A DNA stretch of 64,000 nucleotides from Mucilaginibacter sp. PPCGB 2223 (GCF_001705515.1 NZ_MDJS01000006.1:1-64000); one strand, 5' to 3'. Positions 52,319-62,263 are shown, numbered from the stretch's first letter. The notes: generated by a model not told the origin, from the sequence alone. Numbers and translations are program-made.

Positions 52319-54442
52319 ATGAGCAGCAGCACCTACACCAAACGCCTTTCGACCCGGATTTTATTAGCTTTTTTATCGCTGGTGATTATACTGGGCATCG
52401 CAGCGCTTTTTGTACGCGATTCGATCTCAAAAAAACTCGAAACCCTTGCCACACTGGCCCATAACGCTGAGCACGACCAATCGCGCCCCGAAGAAACGCT
52501 GCTTTTGTTACACAAAGCCGAGGATGATTTCCAGCGATCGCTCATCAGTAACAACAGCCAGGACATAGCTGCCTACCAGAACGAATTGGCCGCAGCTTTT
52601 GGTAAAATAGATACCCTGCTCAGGCAGCATACCGATACTACCGGCCTGAATTCGCAACAAAGGCAGCAGGTTAAAAACTGGTACGGGCAAAAACTGCAAC
52701 TCTCGGCTCGTTTATCTGTGGTGAGGCACCAGTTCGATTCGTTGCTGAACAGCGTAGAGATAGCAGACCAGGGCGACGCCACGGTACATGCCAGCCAGTT
52801 TGGTAAAACGAGCAGGACGATCGAATCGGTAGCATCGGATACAGTGGTAAAGTCGGTTAAAAATAACAGGGGTTTATTGGGAAGGCTAAAGGATGCCATA
52901 ACCAATAAAAGCGGTACGACGAATGTGATCGAGATCAATCACCGGCACAATAAACAGATTATCGATTCGCTTACGCGGAACATCAACAAAAAAAACCGGA
53001 CCGCTTATCTGCGGATATTAAAGCAACTGCAACAGCAAAACAAAACTTTGCTGATCACCCAGAAGCAACTCATCACACTTAACATCCAGATCATTACCGA
53101 ACTTGAACGGGTGATCAATGATCTGAAAGAGATAAACTATACCCTGGCCAACCAAATAAAAGGTATGGCCTTTCAAAACTACCAGGAAACAACGGGTTCG
53201 CTTAACAGGTTTTTCCTCATAGCCTTATTCCTGGTATTGTTATTTGCCACATGGCTCATCGTATTCATCTTCAAGCTCGATCGTTCCGAACTTAGTTTGC
53301 GGCAGGAGAACGAACGGGCCATTGTACTGGCGCAGCAAAAAATGGATCTGCTGGCGCATATGAGCCACGAGATACGTAACCCTTTAACGGCGATCAAGGG
53401 CTTTTTGCACATTTTCAGTAAAACTGATCTTAGCCCCAGGCAGGCAGAAATGCTGGGTTCGATCAGGCTCTCGTCCGACATGCTGCTGCATACCCTCAAC
53501 GATACCCTCGACGCTGCCAAAATGGAAAGCGGAGAATTTACGATTAACAACGAACCGTTTAACCCCGATTTTATATTAAGGCAGGTTGTTGACAGTATGG
53601 CTTTCAGCGCAGCCAAAAAGAAGCTCGAGCTCGTTTACCGGTTTGATGGCGATAAGGAAAGCATGGTATCGGGCGATAGTTTCAGGCTGAAGCAGGTCAT
53701 GATCAACCTGCTAAGCAACGCTATCAAATTTACCCAGACAGGTTCGGTACATGTAAGTGCGGCCATTAGCCCCAGGGATGGTAAAAGCTGGCTCAATATT
53801 GCTGTTGCCGATACGGGCGCCGGCATAAGCCCCGAACAACAGACCGACCTGTTCTCGAAATATTACCAAACCAGCAGCGCAAAAGGGAAAACCGGCACGG
53901 GCCTGGGCCTGTATATCTGCCGCCAGCTGGTGCAGCTGCAAAACGGGCAGATCAGTGTAAAAAGTACCCCGGGGCAGGGTACGACCTTCAGTTTCGGTAT
54001 ACCATACCAGGAGGTAGCAAGCGGTGCCCGTGTATTGGCAGCCGATAAGCCATCGAACCTGCTCAACGGTTTGAGGATACTGGCCGTTGCCGATAACGAA
54101 CTCGACCGGATGTTCCTCAAAGTGATGACCAGCCAATGGAACATCCGCTTTTTTGAAGCCTCGGGCGGTAACGATGCCCTGGACACGATACAGAAAGAAG
54201 AGGTGGATATTGTGTTGGCCAATACCACTTTGCCGGATATGGACGCTCACCGGCTGATCGGCATAGTACGCGAACTGGGCTCGCCATTGAGCGAAATACC
54301 ATTCATTGCCATCATAAGCGATGAAGAGGCTGATTGGGATGCGGGAGCAGGTAATGGTTTTGCAGGCAAAATAACTAAACCCTTTACCGAAACCGAGCTA
54401 ATGCGCCAGATGATAACAGCATTGAATACCGATAGCGAATAG
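52319..54442 (+). CDS. Hybrid sensor histidine kinase with degenerate receiver
   Basis: Two membrane helices (about 13-33 and 293-315) flank a 260-residue periplasmic helical sensor. The kinase core follows: the H box MSHEIRNPLTAIKG with H350, the N box INLLSNAIKFTQ, DTGAGIS, and GTGLGLYI. The C-terminal receiver (about 575-700) is degenerate: the phospho-acceptor aspartate is replaced by N635 (IVLANTTLPDMDA), and one acidic-pocket position is alanine. The lysine in KITKPF remains. It is probably a signal output that cannot be phosphorylated in the usual way. 707 residues in all. Confidence 0.92.
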   Translation: MSSSTYTKRLSTRILLAFLSLVIILGIAALFVRDSISKKLETLATLAHNAEHDQSRPEETLLLLHKAEDDFQRSLISNNSQDIAAYQNELAAAFGKIDTLLRQHTDTTGLNSQQRQQVKNWYGQKLQLSARLSVVRHQFDSLLNSVEIADQGDATVHASQFGKTSRTIESVASDTVVKSVKNNRGLLGRLKDAITNKSGTTNVIEINHRHNKQIIDSLTRNINKKNRTAYLRILKQLQQQNKTLLITQKQLITLNIQIITELERVINDLKEINYTLANQIKGMAFQNYQETTGSLNRFFLIALFLVLLFATWLIVFIFKLDRSELSLRQENERAIVLAQQKMDLLAHMSHEIRNPLTAIKGFLHIFSKTDLSPRQAEMLGSIRLSSDMLLHTLNDTLDAAKMESGEFTINNEPFNPDFILRQVVDSMAFSAAKKKLELVYRFDGDKESMVSGDSFRLKQVMINLLSNAIKFTQTGSVHVSAAISPRDGKSWLNIAVADTGAGISPEQQTDLFSKYYQTSSAKGKTGTGLGLYICRQLVQLQNGQISVKSTPGQGTTFSFGIPYQEVASGARVLAADKPSNLLNGLRILAVADNELDRMFLKVMTSQWNIRFFEASGGNDALDTIQKEEVDIVLANTTLPDMDAHRLIGIVRELGSPLSEIPFIAIISDEEADWDAGAGNGFAGKITKPFTETELMRQMITALNTDSE

Positions 54443-54573
54443 TTGCCGGTTGCAATTGCGGTGGACAGACATCTGATTGTAATAATTACAAGTTAAAAAT
54501 TGTTAAAAATTGCGCCGGCGTATACAAAAAGCGTAATATTATGGCCTGTAAGGCGTTGCATAGCCAAAATTAA

Positions 54574-54603
54574 TTGAGTTATTGCCCTGCTTTGCTATTT
54601 TTG
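54574..54603 (+). promoter_or_regulatory. Housekeeping promoter of the OM barrel gene
   Basis: TTG (54574-54576), 19 bp, then TATTTTTG (54596-54603), a full consensus match. It places the transcription start after the ATG-like codon at 54582 and so fixes the gene start at 54633. Confidence 0.65.
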
Positions 54604-54632
54604 CACCAAACAATGGCTACTTGTACCATCAT

Positions 54633-55379
54633 ATGAAAAAAAACATAACTATACTTTTTACTTTATTCATCGCATTAATAACTGTAAATGTACAAGCTCA
54701 GGATGCGCCCGTAGGAAAAAATTACCTGGGTATTTACCTGGGAATATCGCAACCAATGGGGGTGTTTAAAAGCACCGATTATTATAATAACAACGCCGGT
54801 ATGGCAAGGGGGAACGTGACGTACGGCATCAGCTGGGCGCATTATTTTACCAAACATGTTGCGGCTATTGCCGATATTTCTTTCCAGGACCAGGGCAGGC
54901 CAAGCAGCGATGTTTTACAAACGCTGTCGGGAGGGTATAACAGCGATTTTAATGCACAATCAACCACGGTTACGGTTACGGAGCGTTATCAAAACCTTAA
55001 TTTGCTGCTTGGGCCACAGTACTCTTTTTATTTCGGTAAATTTTCTTTTGATATCGGCGCGTCGGCCGGCCTTTTAAAAAGCTTTGATACGCCCGAATAC
55101 GAGGTGAACGTATATAAACAGCTGGTTAGCTCAACAACCCTCGAATCAACTACGTTTTATCAGCGCAGCTCGCGCGCTTCGGCATTTGCTTATAGCGGTC
55201 ATGCAGGGTTGCATTTAAATTTGAGCGATGGGTTTGGATTTGCACTTACGGGCAAATATGTCGGCTGTGATGGTATCGCCATAACAAACGAAAGCAACCC
55301 GTACAGCAATGGCCGTTTGGTTACCAAACAGCCCATTAATGTATGGCAAAGTACATTGGGCATATTCTTCCATTTCTGA
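54633..55379 (+). CDS. Outer-membrane beta-barrel protein
   Basis: A signal peptide (MKKNITILFTLFIALITVNVQAQ) is followed by a small porin-like barrel of about 225 residues with alternating hydrophobic strands and a C-terminal phenylalanine (IFFHF). The start at 54633 is fixed by the promoter at 54574-54603, which excludes the upstream in-frame codon at 54582. Family resemblance is to PorT-type small barrels; the substrate is unknown. Confidence 0.8.
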   Translation: MKKNITILFTLFIALITVNVQAQDAPVGKNYLGIYLGISQPMGVFKSTDYYNNNAGMARGNVTYGISWAHYFTKHVAAIADISFQDQGRPSSDVLQTLSGGYNSDFNAQSTTVTVTERYQNLNLLLGPQYSFYFGKFSFDIGASAGLLKSFDTPEYEVNVYKQLVSSTTLESTTFYQRSSRASAFAYSGHAGLHLNLSDGFGFALTGKYVGCDGIAITNESNPYSNGRLVTKQPINVWQSTLGIFFHF

Positions 55380-55392
55380 CAATCGATACCGC

Positions 55393-55794
55393 TTACTTTT
55401 CGCGATACTCGTAAACAATAACCACATTGGTTTTAGGTTGTAAAAAGCACAGCGTATACCCATGTGGTTTTTGCTTTTTATACTCCCGGTAGTACAAAAA
55501 ACCCCGCTCGTTATCGGGTATAAAAGGGCATATCGCTTTCAGCTTCCAGTTGGGCGGGTAGTTTTTGAATGTAAGTCTTTTTAAAAGGGTAACCTTGTCA
55601 GCACTACTGATATTGGCTTCCGCATACGCATCGTGCTCGGTATAGATTGTAGACCGTAGCTCGTAATGTGTTACACCGGTAATATCGGCAAGTAACCTTT
55701 CGGGATAATTAGCCTGTTCATAGCGGATGTATCCGTATGACCCACCCGCAACGAGGATGATAGCAATAAGGCCGATGAGGTAGAGCTTTTTCAA
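55393..55794 (-). CDS. Small membrane-anchored hypothetical protein
   Basis: This 133-residue protein has one N-terminal membrane helix (LYLIGLIAIILVAGGSYGYIRY) followed by a soluble domain that I do not recognise. It lies 13 bp from the 3' end of the convergent barrel gene and just downstream of the YcxB-like gene. Confidence 0.6.
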   Translation of the reverse strand: MKKLYLIGLIAIILVAGGSYGYIRYEQANYPERLLADITGVTHYELRSTIYTEHDAYAEANISSADKVTLLKRLTFKNYPPNWKLKAICPFIPDNERGFLYYREYKKQKPHGYTLCFLQPKTNVVIVYEYREK

Positions 55795-55827
55795 TGGATT
55801 TATTGGTATTATTTAGAACCGCCTATT

Positions 55828-56340
55828 CTATTTTATTTGTTGAATCTTGATACCCTGCGCTTTAAATAAATGTTTTAGTTGCTCAAGATTTTCGGCACTT
55901 ACTTCGTTGGTTTTCACAAAGATCGCCAACATTTTACTGGGATATAGCAATAACCAATCATTGGTTATTGCAACCTTATGTAGCTTCGACCATTTATAGT
56001 CAGACGAAAATGATTCGCCCTTTACTTTTACGCCCTCGTCAGAAAACTCATAGGCAATCAGTTCCTGCACCATCAGATTACTTTTAAAGCTTCTTTTGGC
56101 AATCAGGAGAATTGTTACAGGCAGGGTAATGGCCATCGTGACCAGAATTACTCCGAAGGAATAATAGTCAGAATCGAGGATGGTATAATAGTGTACCATG
56201 TTCATGATGATAGATGCCAAAATGAAGAGGACGGCAAATGCGGAAATAATAACCACCCATTTTTTTGCGTAGAGTATTTTAAAGTTTAGCTTCCTGAATT
56301 CAGGATAGGTCATTTTAGAAGTAAAAGAAAACGTATTCAT
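55828..56340 (-). CDS. YcxB-like membrane protein
   Basis: This 170-residue protein has two adjacent membrane helices (about 28-47 and 60-80) and a C-terminal soluble domain with YEFSDEGVKVKGESFSSDYKWSKLHKVAITNDWLLLY, the YcxB-like C-terminal pattern. Function is unknown. It lies 27 bp from the 5' side of the YifB gene's end. Confidence 0.7.
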   Translation of the reverse strand: MNTFSFTSKMTYPEFRKLNFKILYAKKWVVIISAFAVLFILASIIMNMVHYYTILDSDYYSFGVILVTMAITLPVTILLIAKRSFKSNLMVQELIAYEFSDEGVKVKGESFSSDYKWSKLHKVAITNDWLLLYPSKMLAIFVKTNEVSAENLEQLKHLFKAQGIKIQQIK

Positions 56341-56367
56341 ATATTTTTGTAAATGATTCTTTGATTG

Positions 56368-57906
56368 TCACCCCGCCCAATTCTCCCTGTCCAAACTGCG
56401 GTAATGTATCGCTTCGGCCAGGTGTTCAATCTGTATGGATTCGCTGCCGGCCAGGTCGGCAATGGTGCGGGCCACTTTCAAAATACGGTCGTAAGCGCGT
56501 GCGGAGAGGCCGAGCTTTTCCATAGCCTTTTTGAGCAGCAACTGCCCGGCATCATTGATGACGCATATCTCGCGCACCATTTTGGTGCTCATCTGGGCGT
56601 TGCTGTGCAGGCCTTCCTGTTTGCCGAAACGCTGGGCCTGTACATCGCGGGCTTTGATCACACGCTCACGTATCACGGCGCTTTTTTCGGATACCCTGTC
56701 CGACGAGAGTTCGTCGAAATTTACCGGGGTAACTTCCACATGCAGGTCGATCCTGTCGAGTAGAGGGCCCGATATCTTGCTCAGGTATTTCTGTACTACG
56801 CCCGGCGGGCATACGCACTCCTTTTCAGGATGGTTAAAATAACCGCAGGGGCAGGGGTTCATACTCGCGATCAGCATCAGGCTTGATGGATATTCTACTG
56901 ATAATCTTGCGCGGCTTACTGTCACCTTACGCTCTTCCAGCGGTTGGCGCATTACTTCTAAAACGCTGCGTTTAAACTCGGGTAATTCGTCCAGAAACAA
57001 AACGCCGTTATGCGCCAGCGATATCTCACCGGGTTGAGGGTTGCTGCCGCCTCCAACCAGGGCCACATCACTAATGGTATGGTGCGGCGATCGGAAAGGC
57101 CGTACAGTGACCAAAGCATCGCTTGCCGATAGTTTGCCAGCTACCGAGTGTATCTTGGTCGTCTCCAGCGATTCGTGCAGGCTGAGCGGCGGCAGTATGG
57201 AAGGCAGCCTGCGCGCCAGCATGGTTTTACCGGCTCCCGGCGGGCCGATCAGGATCACGTTATGCCCGCCCGCCGCGGCTATCTCCAAAGCGCGCTTGAT
57301 GTTTTCCTGTCCGCGTACCTCGCTAAAATCGCTGTCGTAATTGTTGATGCTGTCGAAAAACTCCTCGCGGGTATTTACGGTTGTTGGCTTCAATTGCAGG
57401 TCGCCGTTGAAGAACCCCGCTATCTCTTTGATGCTTTCTACGCCGTAAACTTCCAGGTCGCTTACTATTGCGGCTTCGCGTGCGTTTTGCTTAGGCAGGA
57501 TAAAACCTTTGAAACCTTCTTTTCGGGCCTGTATGGCAATGGGTAAAGCGCCTTTGATGGGCTGTACGCCGCCATCCAGCGATATCTCGCCCATAATCAG
57601 GTATTTGTCCAGCTCTTCGGACTCTATTTGCCCTGAAGCCGCCAGTATCCCGGTAAGGATGGTCAGATCGTAAGCCGAGCCTTCCTTGCGCACATCGGCC
57701 GGAGCCATATTGACCACCACCTGCTGGCGCGGCATTTTAAAGCCGCAGTTTTTCAAGGCCGATTCGATGCGGAAATAGCTTTCTTTTACCGCTACATCGG
57801 GCAGGCCCACTATAAAATATTTGGTGCCGGCAGCAATATTTACTTCAACGGTTATGGTTGTAGCTTCGATACCGTAAACTGCGCTGCCAAAGGTTTTTAC
57901 TAACAC
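56368..57906 (-). CDS. YifB family Mg-chelatase-like AAA ATPase (ComM-like)
   Basis: This 512-residue protein has the YifB N-terminal domain (KTFGSAVYGIEATTITVEVN), the AAA core with Walker A LIGPPGAGKTML, Walker B-like FLDELPEF, and a cysteine-rich C-terminal part (MNPCPCGYFNHPEKECVCPPG). Relatives act as helicases in integration of foreign DNA. It stands alone; its start lies 19 bp from the TonB-like gene's stop. Confidence 0.93.
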   Translation of the reverse strand: MLVKTFGSAVYGIEATTITVEVNIAAGTKYFIVGLPDVAVKESYFRIESALKNCGFKMPRQQVVVNMAPADVRKEGSAYDLTILTGILAASGQIESEELDKYLIMGEISLDGGVQPIKGALPIAIQARKEGFKGFILPKQNAREAAIVSDLEVYGVESIKEIAGFFNGDLQLKPTTVNTREEFFDSINNYDSDFSEVRGQENIKRALEIAAAGGHNVILIGPPGAGKTMLARRLPSILPPLSLHESLETTKIHSVAGKLSASDALVTVRPFRSPHHTISDVALVGGGSNPQPGEISLAHNGVLFLDELPEFKRSVLEVMRQPLEERKVTVSRARLSVEYPSSLMLIASMNPCPCGYFNHPEKECVCPPGVVQKYLSKISGPLLDRIDLHVEVTPVNFDELSSDRVSEKSAVIRERVIKARDVQAQRFGKQEGLHSNAQMSTKMVREICVINDAGQLLLKKAMEKLGLSARAYDRILKVARTIADLAGSESIQIEHLAEAIHYRSLDRENWAG

Positions 57907-57925
57907 GTATTATATTTTATATTTA

Positions 57926-58666
57926 TTATCTATCAGCTAATGTAAAACTCAAAGGCAGTGTGCCTTCGGCAATTACAGGTTTGTTGTTTAAAATTGCAGG
58001 CAACCAATCACCCTCCACACTTTTTATAACCTTTAGGGCTTCTTCGCTCAAGCCATCTTTAATGCCCACTTTAACCTGGTAATCGGTTGGTCGGCCATCT
58101 AAGTCAACAATAAACGCAACTATTACCTTCCCTTGCGTATTGTTTTCCAGAGCTCGCGCCGGATACCTTACCCTCGTAACAAACAGCCTTGAAAGTTTGC
58201 CTTCCCCGTCAAGATATAGCGCAGGTTTATCCAATTTAGTTTTCAGTGTATCCGTTCCGTTTATTACAATATACTTTAAGGTATCCTCCGGCATATCCTT
58301 ATGGAAAATATATATACCTTTATCAAAATCGTATTTATCACTCAACTCATATTTATAGTTGTAGCACTCCCAAACGCCTACCTTTTTGCCGTTTTTATAT
58401 TGTCCGGATCCTGAGATCTTCCCCCTAAAACCATAACTTGTCCAAACGCTATCTTTTAAATTGTTTTTGTAATATCCCCGGGTAATTATACCGTAATTAT
58501 CGTTTAGGGTATACAAGCCGTTTTTTACAGAGGTATCAGCCTCTAAAACTTCATATATCTCCCTCGTATGCAGTTGCGGGTTGGCTTTGGTTATTTTTTT
58601 GGTTTGGGCGCTTAGTCTACAAACCGCAAGCAACAGGCATAGCAATATTAAAAAGTACTTCATCAA
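57926..58666 (-). CDS. Exported protein with TonB C-terminal domain
   Basis: A signal peptide (MKYFLILLCLLLAVCRLSAQ) is followed by a region with MORN-like GYYKNNLKDSVW and QYKNGKKVGVWECY repeats (about 60-120) and a C-terminal TonB-type domain (about 165-245) with RYPARALENNTQGKVIVAFIVDLDG. There is no membrane anchor beyond the signal, so it is not a classic TonB. Its role may be in envelope interaction. Confidence 0.8.
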   Translation of the reverse strand: MMKYFLILLCLLLAVCRLSAQTKKITKANPQLHTREIYEVLEADTSVKNGLYTLNDNYGIITRGYYKNNLKDSVWTSYGFRGKISGSGQYKNGKKVGVWECYNYKYELSDKYDFDKGIYIFHKDMPEDTLKYIVINGTDTLKTKLDKPALYLDGEGKLSRLFVTRVRYPARALENNTQGKVIVAFIVDLDGRPTDYQVKVGIKDGLSEEALKVIKSVEGDWLPAILNNKPVIAEGTLPLSFTLADR

Positions 58667-58823
58667 TCTATGGCTTTTTTATGACGAATAAACATAAATA
58701 AAATTTAGCATTCTAATACGTCCCTTTTGCAATAGGGTAATTTATTAATTACATTTTATTTTGAATTATGCCGTTTAAGCAAAAACTCTTTATTTAGAGC
58801 AAAACACATCAATACAATTCGAT

Positions 58824-59189
58824 ATGAAAAAGATCGGCATAGCTTTATTGATAGCCTTTGCGGCGATGAAAGCATCGGCACAAACCAGCATCAGCGCAAA
58901 AGACGCGGCCAAACACATCGGCGAAGAGGTAACCATCTGCGATAAGATCTTCAGCGGCAAATACCTGTCGAACTCGAGCCTTACCCTGCTCGATGTCGGC
59001 GGCAGCCATCCTAACGAGGTGTTGAGCCTGGTGATCAAAGGCGACGACCGCAAGAAATTCAGCACCGCCCCTGAAGATAAGTTTAAAGGCAGACAAGTTT
59101 GTATTACCGGTAAATTAGTCGACTATAAAGGCAAACCCGAGATCATGATCACCGATACGGCCCAGATCAAGATTGATCCGAGGATGTAA
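58824..59189 (+). CDS. Exported OB-fold-like hypothetical protein
   Basis: A signal peptide (MKKIGIALLIAFAAMKASAQ) precedes about 100 residues with a small beta-barrel pattern (VTICDKIFSGKYLSNSSLTLLDVG, KGRQVCITGKLVDYKGKPEIMI) typical of OB-fold periplasmic proteins. No name is certain. It is monocistronic and ends just before a hairpin at 59207-59237. Confidence 0.72.
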   Translation: MKKIGIALLIAFAAMKASAQTSISAKDAAKHIGEEVTICDKIFSGKYLSNSSLTLLDVGGSHPNEVLSLVIKGDDRKKFSTAPEDKFKGRQVCITGKLVDYKGKPEIMITDTAQIKIDPRM

Positions 59190-59206
59190 ACCTGTTTTTT
59201 TAAGAA

Positions 59207-59237
59207 AGCCCTCTCCGGTTTAACTCGGGAGAGGGCT
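59207..59237. terminator. Bidirectional hairpin between 59189 and 59293 genes
   Basis: AGCCCTCTCC (59207-59216) pairs perfectly with GGAGAGGGCT (59228-59237) around an 11-base loop. No long T run follows on the plus strand; a TTCTT stretch follows on the minus strand. It probably ends the TonB receptor transcript. Confidence 0.65.
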
Positions 59238-59292
59238 ACAGGTAGATATAGGATCAAAAAATAGATGCTCTTTCAAAAACGCTTCGTCGTTT

Positions 59293-61785
59293 TTACGACT
59301 TCGCTTTAGGCGACAAATCAAACGGCACCACCAGCTTAAAGCTGATGTTGCGGCCCATGTTAAATATGCCCGGCTGTACGCCCGGGCCCGGGTCGGCATT
59401 GTCAAAATACTTCAGCCTGCTCATATTCGATTGGTAGTTCACATCGCCCAGGTTGGTGCCTTCGATAAACAGTTTAATCACCGGCTTACCAGCGGCGTCC
59501 ATCAGGTTGGCTCCAAGCCCGGCGCTGATCAGGTTGTAGCCTGCAGTATAGGTTTCGGTGCCGTAGGCGGCAAAATACCTGTCCTGCGCGCTGTAATGAT
59601 CAAAGCCAACACTCACATATACATTTTTCAGCCTGCCGAAGCCTTTGGTAAAATTACCGCGCAACTCGCTGTGTGTATGCAGCGGCGGTATAAACGGCAG
59701 GTATTTTAAACTGTCGGGAACTTTAGCGCCTGTGCCTTTGTTCTCGCCGTAGGTCAGGCCAATGGCATTTTCAAAATGCAGCCAGCTAAAGGGGTGTATA
59801 TCCAGGTTGGCCTCTCCGCCATAGATGCGGGCATGGCTTTGTACATAGGTAAACTCGTTGTAGCCCTGGTTGGTCACGGGTGCCCCGGCAGCATCCAGTA
59901 CCTGTTGCTGGAAGATATAGTTATCAATGTTGTTATTAAACGCCTCAATGCTGGCTGTTACGGTTGGCAGGGTTAAAAAAGCGCCCAGGTCTTCCTGTAC
60001 ACTAAATTCGGGTTTAAAATTGCTGTTGCCAACGTGGTATATCTGTGAGCCGGGATCGGGGCCGTTGGCCGATAGCTCGGCAATACTTGGCGCCCTGAAC
60101 CCGCGGGCAATATTACCCTTCAGCAAAAAGCTGTTCGAGAAATTGTAAGTCGCGCCAAAACTGCCCGAGAATCCCGAAAAGGTTTTATTCAGGGCATCAA
60201 ATTGCCTGGCCACATTGGGTGCCGTTTCGGGGCTGCTGCCGGTGTACAGTACCGGAAAGAAAGCGTTGGTGGTATCGATGTAAGCTGCCTGGCCGATAAA
60301 CGACCGGCTGTCTATCCGGGCTCCCCCCGAAAGGTCAAGCTTACCGAAACTTTTCTTCACAATAAAGAACGGGCCCACATCAAACTGGTGATATGCAGGT
60401 ATGGGGAATGCGGTAGCATCGCCGATGGTATTGTTCTGGTACTGCCCGTTTACGCCTAAAGTGGTTTCGTAATCGCCTAAGTTGAAGTTGTATTTTACAT
60501 CATAGGTATACGTGGTCAGGTGCAGGTTCAATCCCGGTGTTTCGGGTTGGGTGGGATGGGTAAACTCGCGGCGGTGGCTAAACTGGTAACCGAGGTTCAC
60601 CAGCAAGCTGCCTTTTCCCAAATTAAAGCTGCTGTTGTTGTAAATGCGGTAAAGCTGCACATGCTGGTGCAGTACCGGGATGGTGTACGAGTTCAGCTCA
60701 TCTGCCGATACGATAGGCCTGAACAGGTCGGCCTCGGTTACCTGTTTGGTGAATGCCCGGCTAACCGAATCGCGGCTGCCATCGGGTATGGCCTGCTCAT
60801 CGTCGAAAACCGAGGCATTCAGATATGAGTAACCCCACGATTTATTGATACCGACCATGAAGCGGGCGTCTTTTTCCTGATAGTTGGTGCCATACACGCG
60901 GCCGTCGTGCTGATCCCGGTAATCTTTGGCAGCTTTTGCCGATATCACAGTTCCCCAAACAAAACCGTTGTTATTGCCCTGCAACCTGAACGATCCGCCA
61001 AATAAACCTTGATTCGTACCGTAATTGCCGGATATATCGCCCTGTATCTTTCCTTCGGGCAATGGAGCGGCAGTAATCAGGTTAACCACTCCGCCAATAG
61101 CGTCTGAGCCGTACGATAAGCTGGCCGGGCCTTTCACCACTTCAATCCGGTCGATCGAGTTCTGATCAACCTCGATACCATGCTCGTCGCCCCATTGCTG
61201 GCCTTCCTGGCGTATGCCATCCTCAAGCGTTACCACCCGGTTATAGCCCAGCCCGTGGATGAACGGTTTAGATACGTTCGGCCCGGTAGTTACTGCGCTT
61301 ACTCCGGGCAGGTTGGCAATCTCGTCTATCACGTTGCTGGCTGCGGCGCGCTCGTCGATAAAAGTTTTGCTTACGGCTGCCATGGGTATCGGGCTGCGTT
61401 TTATTTCTGTTGCTTTCGATACACCGGTGATCACTACCTCGCTCGCTTCGATAGAGGATACCTGTAACTGGAAATCGAGCGAGTTGGTTTTCGAAAAATC
61501 AACCTTTTGAGTAATGGTAGCATAACCAATATAGCGCACCTGCAACAGGTAAACGCCTTTAGGTACATGATTCAGTATGTATTTGCCGTTGGCATCGGTT
61601 ACGGTGCCGTTGTGCAGGTCGGGTATAATAACGGTTACACCGATCAGGGCTTCACCGGTGGCTTTGTCGGTAACTTTACCGGTCAGGGTTCCGTTTCCTG
61701 CCGGGTCAGAATCTGTTGCCATGGCATGCAGCACCGGCAACAGCATCATATATAGTAGCGCTAATAATTTGAGTTTGAATTTCAT
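59293..61785 (-). CDS. TonB-dependent receptor with N-terminal carboxypeptidase-regulatory domain
   Basis: A signal peptide (about 1-23) is followed by a CarboxypepD_reg-like domain (about 30-115), a plug domain with FIHGLGYNRVVTLEDGIRQEGQQWGDEHG and IDRIEVVKGPASLSYGSDAIGGVVNL, and the barrel (to 830). It imports a ligand in an energy-dependent way across the outer membrane. It is downstream of a small His/Cys-rich exported protein gene on the same strand, which hints at a metal or metal-chelate as ligand. No SusD is encoded nearby, so a glycan uptake role is less likely. Confidence 0.93.
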   Translation of the reverse strand: MKFKLKLLALLYMMLLPVLHAMATDSDPAGNGTLTGKVTDKATGEALIGVTVIIPDLHNGTVTDANGKYILNHVPKGVYLLQVRYIGYATITQKVDFSKTNSLDFQLQVSSIEASEVVITGVSKATEIKRSPIPMAAVSKTFIDERAAASNVIDEIANLPGVSAVTTGPNVSKPFIHGLGYNRVVTLEDGIRQEGQQWGDEHGIEVDQNSIDRIEVVKGPASLSYGSDAIGGVVNLITAAPLPEGKIQGDISGNYGTNQGLFGGSFRLQGNNNGFVWGTVISAKAAKDYRDQHDGRVYGTNYQEKDARFMVGINKSWGYSYLNASVFDDEQAIPDGSRDSVSRAFTKQVTEADLFRPIVSADELNSYTIPVLHQHVQLYRIYNNSSFNLGKGSLLVNLGYQFSHRREFTHPTQPETPGLNLHLTTYTYDVKYNFNLGDYETTLGVNGQYQNNTIGDATAFPIPAYHQFDVGPFFIVKKSFGKLDLSGGARIDSRSFIGQAAYIDTTNAFFPVLYTGSSPETAPNVARQFDALNKTFSGFSGSFGATYNFSNSFLLKGNIARGFRAPSIAELSANGPDPGSQIYHVGNSNFKPEFSVQEDLGAFLTLPTVTASIEAFNNNIDNYIFQQQVLDAAGAPVTNQGYNEFTYVQSHARIYGGEANLDIHPFSWLHFENAIGLTYGENKGTGAKVPDSLKYLPFIPPLHTHSELRGNFTKGFGRLKNVYVSVGFDHYSAQDRYFAAYGTETYTAGYNLISAGLGANLMDAAGKPVIKLFIEGTNLGDVNYQSNMSRLKYFDNADPGPGVQPGIFNMGRNISFKLVVPFDLSPKAKS

Positions 61786-61942
61786 TTTTGTTATATCATG
61801 ATCAATGAGCGCATCAGCTTAAAAGCGTTGATCCCGGGGTAACCCGGAACGATGGTTCATTTACAATAAATAATGTGATTAAATAGCCGCTTAGGGCTGA
61901 AGTTTGTTCGGCATAACAATTAGCCAAACAATCAAACAAAAA

Positions 61943-62263
61943 TTACGCAAGGGGCGGAGAGCGTCCCGCGGACAAGATAAGCGCAATACCGATGTAGTCG
62001 TGTTCACATTTGTATTGGGTATCGCTGACGGTGTAATCGGGTATCAACGGCAAATCGGTAAACAATGCCATTGGCGTATGGTGCATCATATCGCACACAT
62101 AACATTTTTCGGCTACGGTTTGCTGTGGGAACTGCTTTGCTACATGATAAACCCGCTGGGTATAACCGGGTACGTGCTGGTGCACTATAGCGGTTATCTG
62201 GCCTGTAACAAAACAGATCAGCACAATCCATGCAAAGGTGATATGGCGCTTATAACTCTTCAA
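61943..62263 (-). CDS. Small exported His/Cys protein upstream of the TonB receptor
   Basis: This 106-residue protein has a signal-like hydrophobic N-terminus (about 8-30) and the potential metal-binding motif CYVCDMMHH (about 74-82), plus several further histidines. I do not recognise a family with certainty; it resembles DUF2946-type proteins. It lies 157 bp upstream of the TonB receptor gene in the same direction, which suggests metal handling as a joint function. Confidence 0.6.
   Translation of the reverse strand: MKSYKRHITFAWIVLICFVTGQITAIVHQHVPGYTQRVYHVAKQFPQQTVAEKCYVCDMMHHTPMALFTDLPLIPDYTVSDTQYKCEHDYIGIALILSAGRSPPLA

Noticed and set aside
54582..54632. Upstream start for the OM barrel protein
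   Set aside because: It lies inside the promoter (TATTTTTG at 54596-54603), and the signal peptide starts at the ATG at 54633.
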